Assembly (NCBI GenBank): GCA_023416995.1
Contig: JAEZGI010000040.1
Span: 62,001 to 126,000 of the forward strand
Direction of reading: 5' to 3'
Source: Bacteroidota bacterium
GTDB taxonomy: Bacteria; Bacteroidota; Bacteroidia; Chitinophagales; Chitinophagaceae
Length of the DNA stretch: 64,000 bases
In this document: one piece after another, positions 33,206 to 41,687 of the stretch
How positions within the stretch are numbered: position 1 is the first letter of the stretch
Layout of the letters: each line of letters starts with the position of its first letter
Program-made: the position numbers and the translations under genes
The notes under the pieces: model-generated
What the model saw: the letters and a program-made list of their open reading frames with translations, nothing else
Told to the model about the DNA's origin: nothing
The model's database searches: none

Positions 33206-33233
33206 TGCACAGCTTGTGGATAAAGACTGTGCA
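33206..33233. promoter_or_regulatory. Consensus DnaA box within a 7-bp inverted repeat
   Basis: TGCACAG (33206-33212) and CTGTGCA (33227-33233) flank TGTGGATAA (33215-33223), which is the exact reverse complement of the DnaA box TTATCCACA. Near matches lie at about 31621 (CTATCCACA) and 33425 (TCATCCACA). One perfect box is not an origin. Confidence 0.35.
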
Positions 33234-33362
33234 AAAAATGGTATCCCGCCACCGCGTTGAGTTGCAAGCGAAGTCAGGTTATTTACTATATTTTTTTACA
33301 TCTTTACATCTCGTAAAAGTTCGCATACTTGATTGAAATAATACCGTCTAGTGCACGAAAAA

Positions 33363-33380
33363 GCCCCCTGAAAAGGAGGC
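33363..33380 (-). terminator. Terminator of the modABC operon
   Basis: On the minus strand GCCTCCT, loop and AGGGGGC form a 7-bp stem with one G-U pair, followed by TTTTTC (complement of GAAAAA at 33357-33362). It lies about 100 bases after the modC stop. Confidence 0.65.
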
Positions 33381-33483
33381 TTAATATTCTAATGCTTGCT
33401 GTTCCGCGTTCAGCAGCAATCAGATCATCCACAAACCGAGAAAAGAGGAGTTTTTCACTTCGCTATTTTACCGATCCATTCTT

Positions 33484-34149
33484 TTACAACCCCTCCACAT
33501 TACATTCCTTTACCACCTTACCGTTCTCAATCACCAGCACCCGGCTGGTCATTTTGTTCAACTCGCGGTAATCGTGGCTGACGAGCAGGGTAGTAAGATC
33601 ATACGATTTATGAAACCGCAAGATATAATCCTGTAGTCTTAACCGCATTTCGCTATCAAGCGATGACATAGGTTCATCGAGCAATAACAGCTTTGGTTTT
33701 CTTACCAATGCCCTTGCGAGTGCAACCCTTTGTTTTTGACCACCAGATAAAATAGATGGCATCTTTCGCTGCAGATTGAAAAGTTCAATAGCCGCTAATA
33801 ATTCGTCGACAATCGAAGCATCCTGGCCGGCAGACAAAGCAAATTCAAGGTTTTCACGCACCGTCATATTAGGAAACAGCGAATAATCCTGGAACACCAT
33901 ACCAATATCACGAAGCTGGGGTTTGATGTTAACCCTGTTACTGCTGTTGTACCAATCCTTGCCATCAACACGGATCATTCCCCGCGCAGGATGCATCAGA
34001 CCGGCAAGAATACGCAACAGGCTCGATTTGCCGGAACCAGAAGGACCATAAATGCCGACCAGCTCGCCATGCACAAGCTTAGCGTTTATTGCCAGGCTGA
34101 TCTCGCCTTCTGCGCCGGTTAATTTTCTTTCGATATCAATTTCAATCAC
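33484..34149 (-). CDS. modC: Molybdate ABC transporter ATP-binding protein ModC (short form)
   Basis: The 221-residue ATPase has Walker A GPSGSGKSS (about 35-43), signature LSGGQKQR, Walker B LLLLDEP and switch His in VSHDYRE. It drives molybdate import with ModB and ModA. It lacks the C-terminal molybdate-binding (TOBE/Mop) domain present in E. coli ModC (about 350 residues), as in many short forms, so it would not sense molybdate by itself. It overlaps modB by 4 bases and is the last gene of the operon, followed by a terminator. Confidence 0.85.
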   Translation of the reverse strand: MIEIDIERKLTGAEGEISLAINAKLVHGELVGIYGPSGSGKSSLLRILAGLMHPARGMIRVDGKDWYNSSNRVNIKPQLRDIGMVFQDYSLFPNMTVRENLEFALSAGQDASIVDELLAAIELFNLQRKMPSILSGGQKQRVALARALVRKPKLLLLDEPMSSLDSEMRLRLQDYILRFHKSYDLTTLLVSHDYRELNKMTSRVLVIENGKVVKECNVEGL

Positions 34150-34823
34150 GTTAACAACAGTTTTCTTCTTTGCCTGAAATTGATCATATATACCACCAAT
34201 AATACCGTAAACGAAAACGCCAGCAGTATCAAAGAATAACCATTGGCAGCTTTGTAATTCATAGCCTCTACCTCATCATAGATCGCAATAGATAACAATC
34301 TTGTTTCACTCTGAATATTTCCTCCCACCATCAACACAACACCAAACTCGCCAACAGTATGGGCAAACGATAAAATCGCACCGGTGATCAATGAGGCCCT
34401 GATATTAGGAAGCAACACTTTAAACAAGGTGGTTCTTTCACTTTTGCCCAGCGTATAAGCTGCATCCGTCAAAGAACGCGGTAATTGCTGAAACCCTGAC
34501 TGCACCGGTTGAACCATAAAAGGGAGACTGTATATGATCGATGCAATAACGAGCCCCGGAAAGGAAAACACAAGCCTCAAATCAAAATTACTTTCCAACC
34601 ATTTACCAAAGCTGTTTTCAGGACTGAATGCAATCAGCAGGTAAAAACCCAGCACCGAAGGTGGAAGTACGATGGGCATGGCAACAAGAGCTTCAATCAC
34701 AATCTTTGCCCTGCTATTACTGAAAGCCAGCCAATAGGCAAGGGGAATGCCGATCACCAATAACAGCAGGGTAGTGATCAACGCAAGTTTGGCTGTGATT
34801 ATAAATGGCGCAAGTTCAAGCAT
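34146..34823 (-). CDS. modB: Molybdate ABC transporter permease ModB
   Basis: The 225-residue inner membrane protein has five or six membrane spans and the permease motif for ATPase contact in ITGAILSFAHTVGEFGVVLM, given in outline with the E-A-A-like loop F-A-H-T-V-G-E-F-G. The N-terminal PIVLPPSVLGFYLL is typical of ModB/CysT-type permeases. It lies between modA (3-base gap) and modC (4-base overlap), which fixes the identity. It forms the channel through which ModA delivers molybdate. Confidence 0.88.
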   Translation of the reverse strand: MLELAPFIITAKLALITTLLLLVIGIPLAYWLAFSNSRAKIVIEALVAMPIVLPPSVLGFYLLIAFSPENSFGKWLESNFDLRLVFSFPGLVIASIIYSLPFMVQPVQSGFQQLPRSLTDAAYTLGKSERTTLFKVLLPNIRASLITGAILSFAHTVGEFGVVLMVGGNIQSETRLLSIAIYDEVEAMNYKAANGYSLILLAFSFTVLLVVYMINFRQRRKLLLT

Positions 34824-34826
34824 CCG

Positions 34827-35558
34827 CTACGGTTTTGTAAATCCGAAATGTTTTAAAATGGTTTGCGCTTTATCAGTTTTCGTGAATTCAAAAAATGCCG
34901 CAGCCAGTTTGTTGTTTTTTCCTTTGCTGGTAATCACGGCACCCTGTATCAACGGCTCATAAGCAATTTCCGGCACCATGAAATAATTACCATTTGCTTG
35001 TTTCATATTTGGTGAAAGCGCCAGCGATAAAGCGATGAATCCGACATCGGCCGCGCCGCTCGCTACAAATTGGGCCGCCTGTGAAATATTATCACCCATA
35101 ACAAGTTTTGATTTTAATGCAGTGAGTTTATAATAGTTTAAAGACTCCATGGCTCTTTTGCCATAAGGGGCATGTGCAGGATTTGCAATGGCGATCTTTT
35201 TGATCGTTGGATTGCTGAATATTTTCATGCCCTGTTTTGTGTCGAGCTTTTTACTCCATACCACGAGGTGTCCTTTGGCATAAGCATAGATCTCTGAGCA
35301 GGTGAATCCCCTGGCTTCTAATTGCCTGGGGTAGGCAATGTCTGCAGAAAAGAAAATATGGAAAGGACCACCATTGCTGATCTGTTCGGTTAGTTTGCCC
35401 GATGCGCCATATGTTACATTAATCTTTCCCGCGCCTGTACTTTCAAATTCGGCAACCAATGAATCCATTGCAAAGCGCAGATCAGCCGCGGCCGCCACCC
35501 GTGCCTGGCCAATACAATAATTCGAAATAAACAGGAGTACTACAAATAAAATCTTCAT
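34827..35558 (-). CDS. modA: Molybdate-binding periplasmic protein ModA
   Basis: The 243-residue protein has an N-terminal signal peptide (MKILFVVLLFISNYCIGQA) then the ModA core AAAADLRFAMDSL (about 22-34), VTYGASGKLTEQI and IFFSADIAYPRQLE, which line the oxyanion pocket. It captures molybdate or tungstate in the periplasm and passes it to ModB/ModC. It is the first gene of the operon and is preceded by a good -7 box. Molybdate would serve molybdopterin enzymes, none of which is in the window. Confidence 0.88.
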   Translation of the reverse strand: MKILFVVLLFISNYCIGQARVAAAADLRFAMDSLVAEFESTGAGKINVTYGASGKLTEQISNGGPFHIFFSADIAYPRQLEARGFTCSEIYAYAKGHLVVWSKKLDTKQGMKIFSNPTIKKIAIANPAHAPYGKRAMESLNYYKLTALKSKLVMGDNISQAAQFVASGAADVGFIALSLALSPNMKQANGNYFMVPEIAYEPLIQGAVITSKGKNNKLAAAFFEFTKTDKAQTILKHFGFTKP

Positions 35559-35586
35559 GAATGGCGATTGAACACTGCCCTTTCTT

Positions 35587-35594
35587 CAAATATA
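35587..35594 (-). promoter_or_regulatory. Promoter -7 box for modABC
   Basis: TATATTTG on the minus strand matches the Bacteroidetes -7 consensus TAnnTTTG and lies 28 bases before the modA ATG. No clear -33 TTG is seen. Confidence 0.5.
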
Positions 35595-35666
35595 GGCAAT
35601 TGGCTGGCTGCGTTTTACGCGACTTGCTGTAAATTGCTTTTAACCTGCTACATCAAACTATAACTT

Positions 35667-36137
35667 ATGGATGGCACCAAAATCGCCGGCATTGTTCTCA
35701 GAAGGACAGATTCATCGGATCCCGTGTTCAGGGAGTTAGTAAGCCTGCTGGATGCGGAGCTTGCCGAACGCGATGGTGCGGAACATTCTTTTTATTCTCA
35801 ATACAACACAGTAAGCGCGATCCGCCATGTTATAGTTGCAACTATCCGAGACCAGGCATTGAGTTGTGGCGCTATCAAGGCTTTTTCTGACGAAGCCATG
35901 GAAGTGAAACGTATGTACACAAAACCTGCTTACCGGGGCCAGGGAGTAGCCAAAAAGGTCCTCAGGGAACTGGAGACCTGGGCACACGAACTTGGCTACC
36001 GTTCATGTGTACTCGAAACAGGCAAGCGTCAACCGGAAGCTATCGCTTTATATCTTTCGGCTGGCTACGGAATAATACCCAATTATGGGCAGTATGCTGG
36101 TGTTGAGAATAGTGTTTGTTTCAAAAAACTGGTTTAG
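35667..36137 (+). CDS. GNAT-family N-acetyltransferase
   Basis: A 156-residue protein with the acetyl-CoA loop: VKRMYTKPAYRGQGVAKKVLREL (about 90-112, given in outline), where R/Q-x-x-G-x-A binds the pyrophosphate. Further down are LETGKRQPEAIALYLSAGY and a final YAGVENSVCFKKL, the common end of this group. It transfers an acetyl group to an unknown amine (small molecule or peptide). It is monocistronic by spacing, divergent from modA. Confidence 0.8.
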   Translation: MDGTKIAGIVLRRTDSSDPVFRELVSLLDAELAERDGAEHSFYSQYNTVSAIRHVIVATIRDQALSCGAIKAFSDEAMEVKRMYTKPAYRGQGVAKKVLRELETWAHELGYRSCVLETGKRQPEAIALYLSAGYGIIPNYGQYAGVENSVCFKKLV

Positions 36138-36295
36138 CCATCAGGCAACTGTATCGTTAGCGAACAAATATTGATCGAAATCGAACGGCTCAGAGAGCGT
36201 TTTTTCTTCCAATCTACTGGCTTTTAGCTTTTTATCTTTCTGGCATTACTTTTCGGACAGGATACTGAATCATCATTCAGCCTCAAATCTTAGTT

Positions 36296-38680
36296 ATGTT
36301 CAAACATCACCTGCTCATTACGATCCGGACTATCAGGAGGTTTAAAGCTTCATTTGTCATAAATCTCCTTGGTCTCTCTTCCGGATTGATTTGTGCTTTC
36401 CTGATCTTTTTATGGATCCGGGACGAACGCGGTTTCGACAAGTTTCACGACAACGATGAACGCCTCTTCCAGGTAATGCAGGTGAGCAATGAAAACAACG
36501 AGATAGTGGTGCATACGGGAACCCAGGGACTGTTAGGATCTTCCATGGCCAAAGATCTGCCCGAGGTAGAGCAGGCGGTATCGATGTTGTCTTTACAAAA
36601 GGAAGGCATATCGTTGAATCTGAAAACACCAGACAAGACATTAAAGGCAAGCGGTGTTTATATCGGTGAAGATTTCTTTTCAATGTTTTCGTTTAACATG
36701 TTGCATGGCAACCGGAACGAAGTGTTAAAACCCAAAGATGCGATTGTAATAACTGAACAACTGGCCAATGCATTTTTTGGCACCGCCGAAAATGCAATCG
36801 GGAAACAGCTCCAGTACGAACTTCTGGGCAATAATATGACCGTTACGGTTAGTGGTGTTTCTGCTGATCCTCCAGCCAACAGCTCGCTAAAGTTTAGTTT
36901 TGCCATGAACTTTGAAACATTGTTGCGCGAGATCTGGCCAAATGGTTTGAAATGGGGCAATACCGGATGTGAGACCTATTTATTACTGAAAGAAAATACA
37001 GATGTTGCTGCCTTTAACAACAAGATCAAAGACTACCTGAAGAAGTATGATGCAAATACCATCTTCACTATGTTTGTTCGTCCTTATTCAAGTGCGTACC
37101 TGCATGGGAACTATATAAATGGTGTTCAATCCGGTGGTCGGATAGAATACGTGAATTTGTTCTCAATTATTGGTATCGCCATCCTGCTTATCGCCTGTAT
37201 CAATTTTATGAATCTTTCTACTGCCAGGGCTTCAAGACGATTAAAAGAAGTTGGTATTAAAAAAGCAGTAGGTTCCACCCGCACCGGGCTTATAGCACAG
37301 TTTCTCAGCGAGGCGGTTATCATGGCCTTTCTTGCATTATTCGTTGCTGCTTTTGTTGTGACGCTTATTCTTCCAGGGTTCAACCATATAACGGGTAAAG
37401 AGATCGAATTGCAGCCCACAGCTTCCATGATAACAGGCGTACTGGCAGTAAGCATACTGACCGGTATTGTTGCGGGCAGTTATCCTGCTTTCTATTTATC
37501 CGGCTTCAATCCGGTAACCGTATTGAAAGGCAGACCAAAAAATTCCATTGGAGAGTTATTTGCAAGAAAAGGACTGGTTGTATTTCAGTTTACCGTTTCA
37601 CTGGTGCTGATCGTTTGTGTAATGGTGGTGTATCGGCAGATGCAATATGTGCAGAGTATGCCACTGGGTTATGAAAAAGAAAATACCATCCGCATTGATA
37701 AAACAGGAACAATTGAAACCGACCCAACAGCTTTTATCAGCGAATTGAAAAAGATTCCAGGTGTTATCAGTGCCTCTGCCCTGGAGCAGCGGATGGCCCA
37801 GAAAGGCAACGGATCATCAACTTATGGCATTGACTGGCCGGGCAAACCGGCTGATCAGCTGCTGGATTTCGCTATAAGGGCGGTTGATTACAACCTGATC
37901 GAAACCCTCAATATAAAAATGCTGGAAGGCAGGAGTTTTTCTGCTGCATTTGGAAGAGACAGCGCGGGTTTGATTTTTAATGAAACTGCCATTAAACTGA
38001 TGGGTTTGAAGAATCCGGTTGGCACATCTGTCAGGTTGTGGGGCAGGGATATGACGATCATCGGGGTGATGAAAGATTTTCATATTTCTTCACTACATGA
38101 ACCAATCGCACCTACAGTTTTCAGGTATGTGCCAGCTAACACTTCACTGATCATTGCAAAACTATCACCCGTAAATCAGAAACAAACACTTTCAAAAATT
38201 GAGGACCTGCATAAACGATTCAACCCGGGCAACCTGTTTGAGTTTACCTTTCTCGATGATGAATACCAGGCACAATACATTGCGGAGCAACGCGTGTCTG
38301 TATTAGCCGGCTACTTTGCAGCACTGGCTGTGTTGATCACCTGTCTTGGTTTGTTTGGTCTTGCAACCTTCAATGCCGACGTGAGAACAAAAGAAATCGG
38401 CATCAGGAAAGTGCTCGGTGCATCTTCCTCCAGCGTAATGATCCTGTTGTCCAGAGACTTTTTTAAACTCGTGTTGATTGCGGTTTTGATTGCATTTCCG
38501 CTGGCATGGTGGGCAGCCAGTGAATGGTTGAAGGGGTTTGCTTACAAAACAACGATCGGCGCCGATGTGTTTGTTGTTTCTCTGGCGGCAATTCTCATTA
38601 TCACGCTTGCCACGGTTAGCATTCAATCTGTACGTGCAGCACTGGCGAATCCCAGCAAAAGTTTGAAATCAACGGAATAA
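36296..38680 (+). CDS. FtsX/MacB-type ABC transporter permease
   Basis: The 794-residue inner membrane protein begins with an N-terminal membrane segment after TIRRFKASF, has a periplasmic MacB-like domain (about 45-275), four spans at about 285-450, a second periplasmic domain with DKTGTIETDP and SLHEPIAPTVFRY, and three final spans (about 676-780). Duplicated FtsX domains and the motif ASRRLKEVGIKKAVGSTR and its repeat TKEIGIRKVLGASSSSV mark this Bacteroidetes family of mechanotransmission or lipoprotein/antimicrobial-peptide export permeases. No ATPase gene lies beside it, so the partner is encoded elsewhere. Confidence 0.85.
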   Translation: MFKHHLLITIRTIRRFKASFVINLLGLSSGLICAFLIFLWIRDERGFDKFHDNDERLFQVMQVSNENNEIVVHTGTQGLLGSSMAKDLPEVEQAVSMLSLQKEGISLNLKTPDKTLKASGVYIGEDFFSMFSFNMLHGNRNEVLKPKDAIVITEQLANAFFGTAENAIGKQLQYELLGNNMTVTVSGVSADPPANSSLKFSFAMNFETLLREIWPNGLKWGNTGCETYLLLKENTDVAAFNNKIKDYLKKYDANTIFTMFVRPYSSAYLHGNYINGVQSGGRIEYVNLFSIIGIAILLIACINFMNLSTARASRRLKEVGIKKAVGSTRTGLIAQFLSEAVIMAFLALFVAAFVVTLILPGFNHITGKEIELQPTASMITGVLAVSILTGIVAGSYPAFYLSGFNPVTVLKGRPKNSIGELFARKGLVVFQFTVSLVLIVCVMVVYRQMQYVQSMPLGYEKENTIRIDKTGTIETDPTAFISELKKIPGVISASALEQRMAQKGNGSSTYGIDWPGKPADQLLDFAIRAVDYNLIETLNIKMLEGRSFSAAFGRDSAGLIFNETAIKLMGLKNPVGTSVRLWGRDMTIIGVMKDFHISSLHEPIAPTVFRYVPANTSLIIAKLSPVNQKQTLSKIEDLHKRFNPGNLFEFTFLDDEYQAQYIAEQRVSVLAGYFAALAVLITCLGLFGLATFNADVRTKEIGIRKVLGASSSSVMILLSRDFFKLVLIAVLIAFPLAWWAASEWLKGFAYKTTIGADVFVVSLAAILIITLATVSIQSVRAALANPSKSLKSTE

Positions 38681-38690
38681 CAAATACATC

Positions 38691-39434
38691 TTACCGGATC
38701 CCCGAAACCTTCATTGGTTTCATGATCACCGACTCAACCTTTTCAACAATAGGATGATCTTTTTCTGATTCTGATTTTACTTTGATCCAATCGGGGTCGG
38801 CCCTGAAAGTGGTCCAGGTTTTTTTGCCGGCTTCTTCATTGGGGTAGGCGAGGATATAAATCAGGGTTGGTTCTTTGTCGCCGGTTTCAACGGTGGTCCA
38901 GTAAGCAATGTTGGTGGCACCATGTTTTTCAAGCAGACCAACCGTATGATTACGAAACCTGGTTAATATTTCAGGATAACGTTTTGGATGGATATAATAG
39001 GTACGTAGTTCAAAAGTTCTGTCATTGCTTCCGCCGCTGTTGGTGATAGCGGGGGAAAAATCAGTGGCCGTCATGAATGTTGAAGTTACACGTTGTACGA
39101 TCTTTCCACCTTCTTCAGATTTTTTGCTCACCTCCTGCCAAACCGGGTCACTCATAAACGCTTTCCATGATTTGTCGCGGCTTTCCTTATCAGGATAAGA
39201 CAACACATAGTACAAGGCATTATCCTTATTGTCGACCGGGATCCAATAACCCACATTCGTCATGCCGTGTTTTTCAAACAATTTGGTAGTGTGATCAGTA
39301 AACCTTTTTACAAGTGCATCGAGTTTGCCCTGGGGAGAATAATAAACGCGCAACTCGTAAATTTTGCTATCCTTCTGTTGTGCAATTGTGGCCAAGGGAA
39401 GAAGTAAGGTTATCAGAAAACATTTGAGATTCAT
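38691..39434 (-). CDS. Secreted NIPSNAP family protein with two domains
   Basis: A 247-residue protein with a signal peptide (cleavage near ATIAQ, residue 19) and two repeated NIPSNAP domains of about 105 residues: YELRVYYSPQGKLDALVKRFTDHTTKLFEKHG and, later, FELRTYYIHPKRYPEILTRF, both given in outline, each followed by a W/Y strand with YWxxVD/ET and by YPDKE or YPNEE. The family is a ferredoxin-like dimeric barrel of unknown role found widely in Bacteroidetes. Convergent with the permease gene, 10 bases apart. Confidence 0.8.
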   Translation of the reverse strand: MNLKCFLITLLLPLATIAQQKDSKIYELRVYYSPQGKLDALVKRFTDHTTKLFEKHGMTNVGYWIPVDNKDNALYYVLSYPDKESRDKSWKAFMSDPVWQEVSKKSEEGGKIVQRVTSTFMTATDFSPAITNSGGSNDRTFELRTYYIHPKRYPEILTRFRNHTVGLLEKHGATNIAYWTTVETGDKEPTLIYILAYPNEEAGKKTWTTFRADPDWIKVKSESEKDHPIVEKVESVIMKPMKVSGIR

Positions 39435-39651
39435 ATGTCAAGTTTAGACCTATGAATATAGATCACAACTCTTTGACAGCAAAACTATTTTTTGTTTATG
39501 AGGCTGGCTTTCAGGCCGGTAAACCCTGAACAATAAGTGATAATACCTAACAAATGTATCTGAAATCATAGTTTTTGAGAAGTTGATTTTGCGATTAGTG
39601 GACGGGATCTGATGACGTTTGTATCTTGTTGGCAACCCTAATGACTGACAA

Positions 39652-40041
39652 TTGAAAAGAACTATCGCTATACTTGAACCTCATGCAATTCTAAGAAGAT
39701 GTATGGATGAGATTCTGAACCACCTGGAGTACGATGTGCTGTTTAAATCCGGATCCGTGGTGGCCTTTCTGGAAGAACTCGCCGTACGAGAAAATCTTCC
39801 CGAAATAATTATAGCTGAACCACGATTGCGTGACCTGCCTGATATCTCTATTTTCAAACACCTGAAATATCACTATCCAAATACGTTATTGGTCGCTTAT
39901 TCTGCAGATAACAGCGAATGGAACATACAGACTGCATTAGCAGCAGGCGCAGACACATTTATCGTAAAGGGATGCAGCCTGAACGAGCTGGAAGATGCAT
40001 TATATGAATTAAGATTAACAGCTAAAGACAAGATTATATAA
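39652..40041 (+). CDS. Receiver-like protein with Glu at the phosphorylation site (pseudo-receiver)
   Basis: The 129-residue protein starts at TTG 39652; no ATG is available in the frame. The fold follows a response-regulator receiver: strand ILEPH where the acidic pair is expected, EIIIAE56PRLRDL where the phospho-Asp is expected, VAYSAD with S84, and FIVKG with K106. The Asp is replaced by Glu and the acidic pair is reduced, so normal phosphorylation is unlikely and the Glu may mimic the active state. There is no output domain. It converges with the receiver gene at 40034 with an 8-base 3' overlap. Confidence 0.7.
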   Translation: MKRTIAILEPHAILRRCMDEILNHLEYDVLFKSGSVVAFLEELAVRENLPEIIIAEPRLRDLPDISIFKHLKYHYPNTLLVAYSADNSEWNIQTALAAGADTFIVKGCSLNELEDALYELRLTAKDKII

Positions 40042-40444
40042 ACCGGGTACCGATTGCACTGAGCGGCTCGGGTGAGTGCACCACATGGCTTAAAATCTTA
40101 ACAAGGTCAGGGATGCCGGTTGGCTTACGGATACAGGCATTTGCCCCCATCTTCATTGCTTTATTGAAGGTTTCATCAACGATTCCATTTGAATAAATAA
40201 TCACGGGAACCACTGAGAATGTATCGATCTGTTTGATCCTCTGAAGACACTCAAAACCATTCACCTTCGACATATTGATGTCAAGAAAGATCACATCCGG
40301 GCGGATGTATCTTAACATGTTTAATCCATCAAGTGCGCCGTCTGCATAGGTACATTTACAACTTTCACAAACCTGTTGTAGTGCCTCGTTAAATATATCC
40401 CATTCATCCGGATCATCATCAATCAGCAGGATATGTCCTCTCAT
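40034..40444 (-). CDS. Single-domain response regulator (Rcp1-like receiver)
   Basis: A 136-residue receiver domain with all key residues: D9-D10-D11 near LLIDDDPDEW, phospho-acceptor D55 in FLDINM, S85 in IIYSNG and K107 in IRKPTG. There is no output domain, as in Rcp1-type regulators that work by protein contact with a kinase or other partner. A PAS histidine kinase lies 2 kb away on the same strand. Its start is ATG 40444. Confidence 0.85.
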   Translation of the reverse strand: MRGHILLIDDDPDEWDIFNEALQQVCESCKCTYADGALDGLNMLRYIRPDVIFLDINMSKVNGFECLQRIKQIDTFSVVPVIIYSNGIVDETFNKAMKMGANACIRKPTGIPDLVKILSHVVHSPEPLSAIGTRFI

Positions 40445-40562
40445 GGCGCAAAGTTAAGGTTCAAACGGCTTTTAAACAATTTATCGTGGGATACTATATA
40501 TGGTTACACTTATAGTAATTGTACGATGGCATACTTTTTTAGCAGCACATAAAAAAAGCTTC

Positions 40563-40796
40563 ATGGAAACAAGATTGAGTAAAGAACGCCAGCAAAAGTT
40601 GCTAGAGGAGTTGAAAGCCCTTGAAAATCAGAGTTTCGAGATCGATGGGAAGACGGTTCGTCCAAGTCAGTGTTATCACTGGGAAGCTGATCCTGCACAT
40701 TTATTGTACAATACGAACTGTCCACCCGACCTGAAGAAAAAGCTGGATCTGATCATATCCAAATATGTACCTCAGCATGAAGGTAGCGCATCTTGA
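40563..40796 (+). CDS. Small hypothetical protein
   Basis: I choose ATG 40563 (77 residues, METRLSKERQQKLLEELKAL); the earlier ATG at 40500 adds a hydrophobic stretch of low-quality sequence. The protein has a charged helix, then SFEIDGKTVRPSQCYHWE and NTNCPPDLKKKL. No family recognised. It begins a run of five small plus-strand genes. Confidence 0.55.
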   Translation: METRLSKERQQKLLEELKALENQSFEIDGKTVRPSQCYHWEADPAHLLYNTNCPPDLKKKLDLIISKYVPQHEGSAS

Positions 40797-41181
40797 AAAT
40801 GGCACGGCACGTGAACGATTGGCGCAGGCCAGATCGCTTGAAGCTGAAGGCAATTATAAAGAATCAGAGAAGCTTTACCTGAGGTTAATTAAAAACAAAC
40901 TTACAGAGGTTGCTGCTTTTAACCGCCTCATGATCATCTATCGTAAACAAAAACTACTTCAGAAGGAGATTGATATCATTGATCAGGCAATCACCTCAAA
41001 GGAAAACGCTGTGAGCCGTGATACGGACAATAAAAAAATACGACAGTTAAGTTTATCTCTTGGCAAATCTGTAGGACTATTGGATCGGAAAGGATTATCG
41101 GTTTTTGATCCTGAACCGATCGCCACCTGGAAGAAAAGAAAACTGATGGCGGTTAAACTCTTAAAAAAGAAAAAGAAATGA
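40765..41181 (+). CDS. Small TPR-like helical protein
   Basis: The frame gives 138 residues from ATG 40765 or 134 from ATG 40777, and overlaps the preceding gene by 20 to 32 bases. ARSLEAEGNYKESEKLYLRLIKN and AAFNRLMIIYRKQKLLQKEIDIIDQAI, given in outline, form one to two TPR-like helical pairs, followed by a Lys-rich C-terminus. Likely a protein-contact scaffold; partner unknown. Confidence 0.6.
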   Translation: MYLSMKVAHLENGTARERLAQARSLEAEGNYKESEKLYLRLIKNKLTEVAAFNRLMIIYRKQKLLQKEIDIIDQAITSKENAVSRDTDNKKIRQLSLSLGKSVGLLDRKGLSVFDPEPIATWKKRKLMAVKLLKKKKK

Positions 41182-41411
41182 AGACAAATATTCATGTTGA
41201 AACTCCTGAAGGTGATGTGATCAGTCATACCAATAAGGAGAAGCCCGCAGCAGGTAAAGATGTAGCTGCAAACAAGGATGATGTTGCAGCAAACGCGGCA
41301 GGTGCGAAAGCAAATCCGGATCCACGTGCAAACGAAAATCTGAAAGAGGACGAGAAGACAAACACAGGGGATGGACCAGGTACCGAAATTACGGATGGAG
41401 AGGCCGGATAA
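41178..41411 (+). CDS. Small disordered hydrophilic protein
   Basis: The 77-residue product is almost free of hydrophobic residues, rich in Ala, Asn, Asp, Glu and Lys (KDVAANKDDVAANAAGAKANPD), with no Cys, Trp or Tyr. It overlaps the previous gene by 4 bases (ATGA). Composition resembles hydrophilin-like stress proteins, but no family is recognised. Confidence 0.5.
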   Translation: MKTNIHVETPEGDVISHTNKEKPAAGKDVAANKDDVAANAAGAKANPDPRANENLKEDEKTNTGDGPGTEITDGEAG

Positions 41412-41425
41412 TCTGATTGTAGCAA

Positions 41426-41671
41426 ATGGATGAAAGTTTGTTGTTACCCGTTTCACATAACGGGCAGGAATACGAGTTTGAGATGGAGATGATCAGGTGG
41501 ACCTACACCCATCGGTTCAGGGTCCGGGTTTTCGATGACTGGTTTAGTTTTGAACCCGATGAGGAAGGTGAATATCGCGCCATTGCTGAAGCAGGAGTAA
41601 CTGTGTCGACAGCGAAGGGGGAATTGTTGAAAGAGATTGGCGCAACATTGTCGCGGTTAATGCAACAGTAA
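41426..41671 (+). CDS. Small hypothetical protein
   Basis: An 81-residue soluble protein with beta strands in its first part (YEFEMEMIRWTYTHRFRVRV) and a helix at the end (KGELLKEIGATLSRLMQ). No family recognised. Part of the small-gene run. Confidence 0.55.
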   Translation: MDESLLLPVSHNGQEYEFEMEMIRWTYTHRFRVRVFDDWFSFEPDEEGEYRAIAEAGVTVSTAKGELLKEIGATLSRLMQQ

Positions 41672-41687
41672 CTCAAAACAAAAATAT

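Larger units (their letters stand above)
32918..33483. other. Gap with several hairpins and a DnaA-box hairpin; no gene
   Basis: No convincing coding frame; ORFs here lack typical composition. The stretch contains hairpins at 33039-33060, 33124-33154 and 33363-33380 and a consensus DnaA box inside an inverted repeat at 33206-33233. It separates the accessory region from the modABC operon and may be where prophage or island DNA meets host DNA. Confidence 0.5.

Noticed and set aside
33136..33571. Open frames of 60 to 80 codons before modC
   Set aside because: They overlap hairpins and the modC 3' end in antisense and have no protein-like composition.
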